Shown here in pieces: positions 32,554 to 37,714 of a stretch of DNA of 41,443 nucleotides. A program made the translations under genes and the position numbers. Source of the DNA: a virus; IMG/VR virus record IMGVR_UViG_3300022845_000008, positions 1 through 41,443 of that record, one strand, 5' to 3'. Each line of letters starts with the position of its first letter. The first letter of the stretch is position 1. The notes under the pieces are model-generated. The model did no database searches. It saw only the letters and a program-made list of their open reading frames with translations, and was not told where the DNA came from.

Positions 32554-32921
32554 TTTCGGGCAAAGAACCTCTTGATTTTCTCTGCATCTTCCGGCGAAGA
32601 GGTTTGCAGCATGAGGGCTTTGAATTTCGCCATACTCAGCTTTTCTACATTTTTATCGTATATTTTTTGCACACGCACGAGAGCGGTCACTCGCCATCCC
32701 GTATGCGTTTCCTCGTTCACCAGTCCTGCGAATCCGTCGATTTTACTTTGCTTCCAGTGACGCGGTGGCTTCACCAACAATTGGCGCGGAGGCGGCACGA
32801 TAATCGTGTATCTTACCGTGCCGTCATTAGTTCCAGCCGTGGTGCAGTTCGTGTCCGTGCAGTATGATATTAAGTAATCCCTGCTAGTCGCGGTCGCAGT
32901 TGTCTGATCGTATGTTCCCAT
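32505..32921 (-). CDS. cassette 7 protein, unknown function
   Basis: 138 aa from ATG 32921, preceded by TAGGAT as ribosome site, which is itself the cassette's end box on this strand. A longer frame starts from TTG 32951. The protein has a Thr/Tyr-rich start (TYDQTTATATSRDYLISYCT), an IIVPPPRQLLVKPPRHWKQS segment and a helical charged end. The last codons (EPRGPKEERS) are in junction 6. Family not recognised. Confidence 0.6.
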   Translation of the reverse strand: MGTYDQTTATATSRDYLISYCTDTNCTTAGTNDGTVRYTIIVPPPRQLLVKPPRHWKQSKIDGFAGLVNEETHTGWRVTALVRVQKIYDKNVEKLSMAKFKALMLQTSSPEDAEKIKRFFARKSYVKAEPRGPKEERS

Positions 32922-32928
32922 AGTATTT

Positions 32929-33033
32929 ATCCTACCAGCGATTCGAGACAAGCCGCCTCACGCCGCTGGTTTGCGCGAGAGCTTGGTGTTGTTTAAAGAT
33001 TATTGGTTGGCTGTCTCACTCGGGTTGTTCGCG
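32929..33033. repeat. attC-like junction 7
   Basis: R'' ATCCTAC, R' GTTCGCG, 105 bp. TTCGAGACAAGCC pairs with GGCTGTCTCACTCG, with extra bases on the left arm; the arm sequence and the spacing to R' match junctions 2 and 14. Confidence 0.65.
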
Positions 33034-33311
33034 GAAAGAGCATCGCGGGCGCAGTTTTCGAGCAGCCCGGCGAGCCATGTCGTATTCTCCCCGAACCAAA
33101 GGCAGGCGCACGCGCCCTCATTAAGCATGGTGCCGCTCGGGAGTTTCTTCGGTGGTTGGACACCAGTTCCAGAGCACCGTTTGCAATCGGGAGTTGGCGG
33201 GTAATGCAGTCGGTCTTCAGGGAAGCGGGCGCGAAGCTCCGCTAACAAATCCACAGAGCCAACGCCGTTGGCGTTTTCCTTGAGGGGCGGCGTTGTAGTG
33301 GCGTGGCTCAT
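33000..33311 (-). CDS. cassette 8 protein with Cys motif
   Basis: 103 aa from ATG 33311 (MSHATTTPPLKENANGVGSV...); the longer frame to 33443 crosses the next gene and is rejected. Contains CKRCSGTG, a DnaJ-type zinc half-motif, and CAC. The first 24 residues are in junction 8 and the last about 11 in junction 7. Function unknown. Confidence 0.55.
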   Translation of the reverse strand: MSHATTTPPLKENANGVGSVDLLAELRARFPEDRLHYPPTPDCKRCSGTGVQPPKKLPSGTMLNEGACACLWFGENTTWLAGLLENCARDALSANNPSETANQ

Positions 33312-33324
33312 GTCAGGGTTCGCG
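33240..33324. repeat. attC-like junction 8
   Basis: R'' CGCTAAC, R' GTTCGCG, 85 bp. AGAGCCAACGCC pairs with GGCGTGGCTC; R''-to-L'' spacing equals that of junction 5. R'' has one mismatch to the opening box of its cassette (GTTCGCG). Confidence 0.65.
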
Positions 33325-33921
33325 CTATTCGAGAGCGCCGGACATTTGTTGCATAGTTTCATAGTCGCATCCTGTGTTTTCCATGTCCGATCGCCCCGAG
33401 AAGAATTGTCCCGCGCCAAGTATTGAGAAGGGGTCGCCATCATTCGGATTCCAGATTCCTTCCTCGATCATCCATGCCATGCGATAGAGTGCGCACAGCA
33501 TTCGAGCGCCGTCCTTGCCGTATTTCCCCTCTGAGAATGATTTCTTTCTGGTGTAGCCATTCACGGTCAGCGACGCTTTCCATCTTACGCACACCTGGCC
33601 TGTCCCTGGTCGGTCAAGACGCTTCGAGATTCCGCCAGTCATGCGCGTCATGCAGCCACGCCGGTAACGCCCCTTTGTAGAGTATAGGCGCTGTTTAGAC
33701 TTTCTCGCCGGGCGTAAATCTAGTAGTCGTTTGAGTTCCGATTTGAGTTCTGAAATTTTACGCGCAGCATTTTTACTCCTCACGCCAGCACCTTTATCGT
33801 AGTAGTTTAATGCACATCTTACCCGATGCAGTTCGGAGGCAAGACGCGAACGAGGCGAGACAGCCAACCCGATTGGGCGCTGCTGGTTACTCGCGGGAGA
33901 TTTAAGGTCGTCGGTAGTCAT
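33325..33921 (-). CDS. cassette 9 protein, probable AP2-like DNA-binding protein
   Basis: 198 aa. The first 25 residues (MTTDDLKSPASNQQRPIGLA ...) lie in junction 9. A basic helical segment follows (NAARKISELKSELKRLLDLR), then CVRWKASLTVNGYTRKKSFS and KYGKDGARMLCALYR, which looks like an AP2/integrase-type DNA-binding fold (three strands and a helix) as found in homing endonucleases and phage proteins. No nuclease motif is seen. The stop lies directly against the opening box. The start overlaps the cassette 10 stop (ATGA). Confidence 0.65.
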   Translation of the reverse strand: MTTDDLKSPASNQQRPIGLAVSPRSRLASELHRVRCALNYYDKGAGVRSKNAARKISELKSELKRLLDLRPARKSKQRLYSTKGRYRRGCMTRMTGGISKRLDRPGTGQVCVRWKASLTVNGYTRKKSFSEGKYGKDGARMLCALYRMAWMIEEGIWNPNDGDPFSILGAGQFFSGRSDMENTGCDYETMQQMSGALE

Positions 33922-33951
33922 TGGTCGGGTTGGCTGCTCTTGATGTTCGAC
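33845..33951. repeat. attC-like junction 9
   Basis: R'' CGCGAAC, R' GTTCGAC, 107 bp. GAGACAGCCAACCCG pairs with CGGGTTGGCTGCTC: perfect nine-base core with one extra base on the left arm. Confidence 0.75.
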
Positions 33952-34244
33952 GAAAGAATTTCTAGGAACTCCCGAATCTTTGGCCTTAGATATTTATCGC
34001 GCACTCTTTCGACCACACAGATGTGCCCGTGGTGCTTTTCCTCCCATCGGCGGCAGTGGCTCCCGTATAGGTCTAGCAGGTCGTGAAAATTGTAGAGATT
34101 GATTTCGTCGGAAGCTTCAGCGTCCCACTTAAAAAACCAATACTGCTCCAGGTCTTCTTGGCTTTGCTTAGCTAAGTCATCATCGAGCGATTGAGCCAAA
34201 GATGTTATCGTGTTTTCTATATCTGTTTCGGTTACTTGTGTCAT
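33918..34244 (-). CDS. cassette 10 protein, unknown function
   Basis: 108 aa (MTQVTETDIENTITSLAQSL...), acidic and helical with WFFKWDAEASDEINLYNFHD and CRRWEEKHHGHICVVERVRD. It may be a small regulator; no family is recognised. The start lies inside the cassette body, the last 9-10 codons in junction 9. Confidence 0.6.
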   Translation of the reverse strand: MTQVTETDIENTITSLAQSLDDDLAKQSQEDLEQYWFFKWDAEASDEINLYNFHDLLDLYGSHCRRWEEKHHGHICVVERVRDKYLRPKIREFLEILSSNIKSSQPDQ

Positions 34245-34268
34245 AGTGTTTTCGTTATGTCAGTTAGG

Positions 34269-34328
34269 GTCGAACGAGTCAGAGCTAGCAATTTCGCTCC
34301 GCTCAATCGCTAGTCTTTCATGTTCGGA
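34269..34328. repeat. attC-like junction 10 (60 bp)
   Basis: R'' GTCGAAC, R' GTTCGGA. CAGAGCTAGCAATT pairs with AATCGCTAGTCT with an extra base on the left arm; a short TTTCGCTCCGCTC loop lies between. The stop of gene 11 is inside. Confidence 0.7.
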
Positions 34329-34510
34329 AGAAATAGCGGAGTGATGCACCCCTCTTCGCATCTGCGGCAATAGAGAGTGTATCCACGAGGCTCTATCTTA
34401 CTTGGATAAAGTTCCGCGAACTCGTGTTGTTTACAGGTTGGGCAAACCGGAATTTCCGAACCAGTCGCTGGTGTGGAACGCGATTGCTCGCTTTGGATTT
34501 TATCACTCAT
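34310..34510 (-). CDS. cassette 11 protein, zinc ribbon
   Basis: 66 aa. N-terminal tag MSDKIQSEQSRSTPATGS from junction 11. The body has two Cys pairs, CPTC and CRRC, about 25 residues apart, so a zinc ribbon. The last about 7 residues (LPNMKD) come from junction 10. The coding body is only about 120 bp. Confidence 0.65.
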   Translation of the reverse strand: MSDKIQSEQSRSTPATGSEIPVCPTCKQHEFAELYPSKIEPRGYTLYCRRCEEGCITPLFLPNMKD

Positions 34511-34577
34511 GTTATTTTAATCGGTTGATTGCTTCGTGGCCGCGCACTCGTCGCGTCCCACATCTCTATTGTTCTGC
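34455..34577. repeat. attC-like junction 11 (123 bp family)
   Basis: R'' TCCGAAC, R' GTTCTGC. Near-copy of junctions 4 and 13 between GAACCAGTCGCT and the CCCACATCT region. It holds the end of gene 12 and the start of gene 11. Confidence 0.8.
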
Positions 34578-34918
34578 CACTTCGCATTGAAGTCGTTCAT
34601 CATCTGTTCATCGGCAAATCCCATCCATGTTTCACCATTCACGGTTGCGCCTCCGCTATGCCATTTCCCCGCCTTGCCGTGGATTGGCCACGCTTCGGGG
34701 CCGCAGTATTCACGACACCACTCCATGACGTTCTGCCAGCGTTGAGAGTTTATGCTGTCCGTGTATGCCTCCACCATCCAAGGCGTTCCATCCCACACTT
34801 TATGCGTGAGATCGTCCGTTGAGTCATAGGCCATGACGCGATGATAAAGAGCAGAACCAACAGCCAGAGCCCACGAGGCCGACTGTCCTTTTTCGGGTGT
34901 TTCATTTGGTGTATTCAT
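34517..34918 (-). CDS. cassette 12 protein, unknown function
   Basis: 133 aa from ATG 34918 (MNTPNETPEKGQSA ... AVGS). A longer frame to 35137 covers gene 13 and is rejected. Trp-rich body (KVWDGTPWMVEAYT, WCREYCGPEAWPIHGKAGKW) of unknown family. N- and C-terminal tags are shared with the cassette 5 protein because junctions 12 and 11 are copies of 5 and 4. Confidence 0.65.
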   Translation of the reverse strand: MNTPNETPEKGQSASWALAVGSALYHRVMAYDSTDDLTHKVWDGTPWMVEAYTDSINSQRWQNVMEWCREYCGPEAWPIHGKAGKWHSGGATVNGETWMGFADEQMMNDFNAKWQNNRDVGRDECAATKQSTD

Positions 34919-34963
34919 GTTCTTAGTTTTTCGGGCCTCGTTGCTCATCTGAGCTGGTTCTGC
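34851..34963. repeat. attC-like junction 12
   Basis: R'' GCAGAAC, R' GTTCTGC, 113 bp, so here both ends are fully complementary. AGAGCCCACGAGGCC pairs with GGGCCTCGTTGCTC with an extra base on the left arm. Near-copy of junction 5. Confidence 0.8.
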
Positions 34964-35256
34964 GATGATTCGGCCATCGGGGTTATCGTGAGGGTTTGAT
35001 CCCTTGCGCCGTCGTCGATCCATGTGAATCCGTCGAGCTTGCAGGCGTCCTTCACGCCCATGAGTCGGCCTAGTGTGTTCACTCCCGAGACTGTTACTCG
35101 GGCTAGTTCTAGATAGTCTGCGAGTTCCTCTAAGCATATAGGCAGTCTATCCTTGGGGACTTCCAGGAGGTCCATTACATGGTTGATCGTATATCCGGGA
35201 GCAGAACCAGTCGCTGGTGTGGAACGCGATTGCTCGCCCTGTGTTTGAGTAGGCAT
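34945..35256 (-). CDS. cassette 13 protein, unknown function
   Basis: 103 aa. N-terminal tag MPTQTQGEQSRSTPATGS from junction 13. The body (INHVMDLLEVPKDRLPICLE, ELADYLELARVTVSGVNTLG) suggests a small mixed helical/strand fold. The end (AESSQNQLR) is in junction 12. No family recognised. Confidence 0.65.
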   Translation of the reverse strand: MPTQTQGEQSRSTPATGSAPGYTINHVMDLLEVPKDRLPICLEELADYLELARVTVSGVNTLGRLMGVKDACKLDGFTWIDDGARDQTLTITPMAESSQNQLR

Positions 35257-35323
35257 ATTATTTTAGGAGGTTGATTGTTTCGTGAGCGCGTTCTCGTCGC
35301 GTCCCACATCTCGGTCGTTCTAC
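35201..35323. repeat. attC-like junction 13 (123 bp family)
   Basis: R'' GCAGAAC, R' GTTCTAC. Third copy of the 123-bp type. On this side gene 14 stops exactly at R', so the DVGRDE tag sequence that the junction could encode lies untranslated downstream of its stop. Confidence 0.8.
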
Positions 35324-35643
35324 CCACCGCCGTTGCTGTAGTCGTTGGCGATTATCTCAGGAATCTTGGCGCATAGCACCTCATCGCAATAGTTGCCGTC
35401 GTCTTGTTGATACGCCCTCTTGCCAATTTCCTTCCCGCACTTCTCAAGCAGTCCACGGTAGTAGTCCGTGTTTCGTTGATTCTGTGCGGCGGTGTCCATC
35501 CAGTTTGCGATTCGACGTGCTACTGATTCCGCGAGCACGGTATCCATTTCTATGTGCTTCGTCTCTTCGTCGCACCAACATTGAGCGGCCATTTGACGCG
35601 CTTCTTCCATCCAAGTTTCGGGAGTTGTTGTTGTTGTATTCAT
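35320..35643 (-). CDS. cassette 14 protein, phage-type small protein
   Basis: 107 aa (MNTTTTTPETWMEEARQMAA...). The C-terminal half (DYYRGLLEKCGKEIGKRAY, DEVLCAKIPEIIANDY) resembles small proteins common in phage early regions. The start lies 28 bp before the R'' box of junction 14; the stop overlaps the R' box of junction 13. Confidence 0.65.
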   Translation of the reverse strand: MNTTTTTPETWMEEARQMAAQCWCDEETKHIEMDTVLAESVARRIANWMDTAAQNQRNTDYYRGLLEKCGKEIGKRAYQQDDGNYCDEVLCAKIPEIIANDYSNGGG

Positions 35644-35657
35644 TGTATTATTACGGG

Positions 35658-36200
35658 TTAAAATTCGGAGGTAGAACCATCGTTTCGAGACAACCTCGCT
35701 TCGCTCGGCGTCTCACACGAACTGTTCTCTCTAAGAGATTTGGGGTTCATCACGAGGACTGACTCGCAGTCCCATCCATAGAGGCTGTGTGGGCGAGCGA
35801 AGCGGGTTTCCTGTTGGCCTCTCTCGGTCAGATACACGGCGTCGATTCCGCTCATCTCTAACGGTTGGAACAACGGGAAACTCCAATTAGGCATCAGTTC
35901 GACCCACGGGAGTTGATCCCTCGCGTCTTCCAGCGAGTCGATGACAAGCGCCACCCCCTCAAATTCAATATCGAAATGGGTTGATAGATCACCGAACGAT
36001 TCAGCATCGCACCACTCACGCCATCCGTAATTGCACCCCACGGGGGATGCCCAGAATCCCCCACGAGGTTTCACTAAATGATCGTCCGTAATCGGTTTGA
36101 ACTTCGACGGGTCGTATTGACGCGCACCGTAATGCCGCAAGGAGAGAACAAGTCGCTGCTGAGCAACCGCCGGAGCGGTGGAGTTTTCTTTTGTATTCAT
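35658..36200 (-). CDS. cassette 15 protein, phage-type hypothetical
   Basis: 180 aa from ATG 36200 (MNTKENSTAPAVAQQRLVLS). The longer frame to 36308 overlaps the neighbouring gene. The body (YGARQYDPSKFKPITDD, KPRGGFWASPVGCNYGWREW, Asp/Glu-rich strands) looks like a globular phage protein of unknown role. The first 19 residues come from junction 15 and the last about 20 from junction 14, giving the same C-terminal tag as the methyltransferase. Confidence 0.65.
   Translation of the reverse strand: MNTKENSTAPAVAQQRLVLSLRHYGARQYDPSKFKPITDDHLVKPRGGFWASPVGCNYGWREWCDAESFGDLSTHFDIEFEGVALVIDSLEDARDQLPWVELMPNWSFPLFQPLEMSGIDAVYLTERGQQETRFARPHSLYGWDCESVLVMNPKSLRENSSCETPSEARLSRNDGSTSEF
35671..35730. repeat. 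attC-like junction 14 (60 bp)
   Basis: R'' GTAGAAC, R' GTTCTCT. Identical to junction 2 up to GTTC; likeness also continues about 25 bp to the left of R'', with one difference, so cassettes 2 and 14 share their end. Confidence 0.8.
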
Positions 36201-36242
36201 AGTCTTGGGCGCTCCGTCTGTGGCAGAGCTTGAGCGTTCTGT
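36143..36242. repeat. attC-like junction 15 (array end)
   Basis: R'' AGAGAAC, R' GTTCTGT, 100 bp. CGGAGC (36170-36175) pairs with GCTCCG (36211-36216), and CTGAGCAACC with GGCAGAGC less exactly. It contains the start of gene 15 and the last 14-15 codons and stop of the resident phage gene 36197-36517. Confidence 0.6.
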
Positions 36243-36517
36243 GATTCCATGCGCTGCCAGATCCGCCGGATCGCGGTTTGACCCACCCCAAACTCCAATG
36301 CCAGGCACTTGCGCTCTTCGAGCGAGCCCGCAGTGGCCCGCAGGCGGGATTGGATCTGCGCCCGCTCATCGGGATCGAGCCGCTTCGAGTAAATGCCGGG
36401 CTCCTCGTGCAACGCGCCGCCGCCGGTGCGCATGAGGCCCGGACAGTAGCGAGCAATCAGCGACTGGCACCGGGTCGCCGTGCTGTAATCATCGGAGTGA
36501 GCGTAGGAGGTAATCAT
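36197..36517 (-). CDS. HTH DNA-binding phage protein at the array edge
   Basis: 106 aa. Residues about 50-90 (RAQIQSRLRATAGSLEERKC, LEFGVGQTAIRRIWQRM) form a helix-turn-helix. The final 14-15 residues (SQNAQALPQTERPRL) are encoded by junction 15, so the original C-terminus was probably replaced when the array formed. Role unknown; a late regulator or small terminase is possible because it precedes the packaging genes once the array is ignored. Confidence 0.6.
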   Translation of the reverse strand: MITSYAHSDDYSTATRCQSLIARYCPGLMRTGGGALHEEPGIYSKRLDPDERAQIQSRLRATAGSLEERKCLALEFGVGQTAIRRIWQRMESQNAQALPQTERPRL

Positions 36518-36554
36518 GGTTCGATTTTGGAGCTTAGATTTCGGGTTTTGGAGT
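36518..36554. repeat. short repeat remnant in the gap
   Basis: GATTTTGGAGCTTAGATTTC and GGGTTTTGGAGTT resemble 37.43-37.47 kb and 27.02-27.06 kb, so it is a worn copy of the intergenic repeat's A/T-rich end. Confidence 0.5.
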
Positions 36555-36827
36555 TCAGTCGCCCGCCGCGGTGATCGCGGCTTGCAAGCGGTTTATTAAG
36601 ATCGGGCTCACGTAGTAGCCGTTGAGAGATTCTTGCTTGTCGGCCGCGATCGCCATCGCCACCGCCAGGAGTTCGCGCCGCGTTGTCATGAGGCGCCGCG
36701 CCGAGAGCTGCAGCTTTTCCGCCGGCTCATCGCCGCGGAGATTAAGCTCCGAAGTCACGCAGCCCAGGCGCTTCGTGGAAGAGAGAAAGAGAGCCGAAAG
36801 CTCGGCATGTTCGGCGGGATCAATCAT
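36555..36827 (-). CDS. small helical protein
   Basis: 90 aa from ATG 36827 (MIDPAEHAELSALFLSSTKR); the start overlaps the upstream stop by 8 bp. Helical throughout (EKLQLSARRLMTTRRELLAV) with a YYVSPILINRLQAAI end. No family recognised. Confidence 0.55.
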   Translation of the reverse strand: MIDPAEHAELSALFLSSTKRLGCVTSELNLRGDEPAEKLQLSARRLMTTRRELLAVAMAIAADKQESLNGYYVSPILINRLQAAITAAGD

Positions 36828-37419
36828 CTTTGAATCCCAGGATTTTATGCCAAAAATACTTGGCACAGAAATGCGCGGTCAGACACACCGACCACCACCA
36901 CACATGCGTGACGTAGCTCGCCTGCCAGATCGGCCGCGAGCCCAGCACATAGGCATAACGGATCGGCTCGCCGTCCTCGTGGTGATGGCGCAAGCACAGA
37001 TTATTTTTCGAGCGCGCGGTGCTACTCGAAGACCATACGCCAAACTCGGCATCGAGGAGCGGCGGCCGGCCGCGATAGATCCAATCGCGCAACACATTGC
37101 CGGTGCTGCCCCCCTTGAGCGTGAGGTGCCGGGCTTCGCCGGTCGTCACATCGAAATCCGCAAACAAGCAATCATGATCCTCCGAGGAGATATCCACCCC
37201 ATCCTCCGTGCCCCCATTGACCACTGTGATCCGCGCAAACACTTCCGACAGGCGCCGGTAAAACTTGGCCGTATCTTGCCAGGTGCCGCGCAGCCAAAGC
37301 CGCCGGCCAAACTCATCCGTGGCCGGATCGCTCAACGGATCCAGCACCACATCGGTATGCGGTGGATCATCGCCGCCGCCATCCCATGATCGGTAGTTTC
37401 TATCGTGTCGTGTGCTCAT
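36820..37419 (-). CDS. hypothetical protein
   Basis: 199 aa. Beta-rich, with TWQDTAKFYRRLSEVFARIT and an acidic loop (DISSEDHDCLFADFDV). The C-terminus is Trp/Cys/His-rich (WWWSVCLTAHFCAKYFW) and could enter a membrane. It lies between the replication module and the array; function unknown. Confidence 0.55.
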   Translation of the reverse strand: MSTRHDRNYRSWDGGGDDPPHTDVVLDPLSDPATDEFGRRLWLRGTWQDTAKFYRRLSEVFARITVVNGGTEDGVDISSEDHDCLFADFDVTTGEARHLTLKGGSTGNVLRDWIYRGRPPLLDAEFGVWSSSSTARSKNNLCLRHHHEDGEPIRYAYVLGSRPIWQASYVTHVWWWSVCLTAHFCAKYFWHKILGFKDD

Positions 37420-37427
37420 TTGATTTT

Positions 37428-37545
37428 GGAGTTTAGATTGCAGATTTTGGATTTCACGGAGCCGTGAGGCAGAGAGTCGGGGTATTTAATCCGGTATTCA
37501 TCTGTGTAATCCGTGGTTAAGATTCTGAGGTTTGAGGTTTTGAGA
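37428..37545. repeat. dispersed repeat element, copy 8
   Basis: GATTTTGGAGTTTAGATTGC, then GAGCCGTGAGGCAGAG, then ATCTGTGTAATCCGTGGTTA (37500-37519) and AGATTCTGAGGTTTGAGG. The right end is closely similar to copy 1 at 15.51-15.57 kb. It fills the gap between the zinc-ribbon gene and the next gene. Confidence 0.75.
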
Positions 37546-37714
37546 GATTGAGCTTCGAGGCATCGATCACGGCGCGGTTGATTTCACCTGGGCCGGGATT
37601 GCTCCACTGCCACCAGAGCGAGCCGATCGCGCAATGCGGGCACTCGATAAATCCATGCACTCCGCTCAGCGTGCGCGGATCGCTGGCCTTGCCGCAGTCG
37701 GGGCAGATCTTCAC
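37517..37714 (-). CDS. zinc-ribbon protein beside the helicase
   Basis: 65 aa. CPDC (residues 4-7) and CPHC (about 25-28) form a zinc ribbon. It overlaps the helicase stop by four bases, so it is translated with it. Its C-terminal codons reach into repeat copy 8. A helper in replication or transcription is possible. Confidence 0.6.
   Translation of the reverse strand: MKICPDCGKASDPRTLSGVHGFIECPHCAIGSLWWQWSNPGPGEINRAVIDASKLNLSKPQTSES

Larger units (their letters stand above)
29828..36242. mobile_element. integron-like array of 15 gene cassettes (no integron integrase seen)
   Basis: Fifteen cassettes are joined by 15 imperfect inverted-repeat junctions (listed singly). Each cassette opens with a 7-bp box and closes with its reverse complement: GTTCGTC/GACGAAC, GTTCTAC/GTAGAAC, GTTCTGC/GCAGAAC, GTTCTGT/ACAGAAC, GTTCGAC/GTCGAAC, GTTAGGC/GCCTAAC, GTAGGAT/ATCCTAC, GTTCGCG/CGCTAAC (one mismatch), GTTCGCG/CGCGAAC, GTTCGAC/GTCGAAC, GTTCGGA/TCCGAAC, GTTCTGC/GCAGAAC (twice), GTTCTAC/GTAGAAC and GTTCTCT/AGAGAAC, in order from 29828. 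In integrons the closing R'' box of a cassette is complementary to its own opening core; this array follows that rule. Near-identical junctions end exactly at GAAC...GTTC and the next three bases are cassette-specific, which argues for site-specific recombination and not simple duplication. No IntI-like gene is in the window. Confidence 0.8.

Noticed and set aside
29828-36242. CRISPR array
   Set aside because: Repeats are long inverted-repeat junctions of different lengths with coding inserts of 140-630 bp, not short uniform repeats with short spacers.
29828-36242. Family of MITEs or insertion sequences
   Set aside because: No target-site duplications flank the junctions, and the complementary box pairs bracket the genes between junctions, not the junctions alone; cassette logic explains this better.
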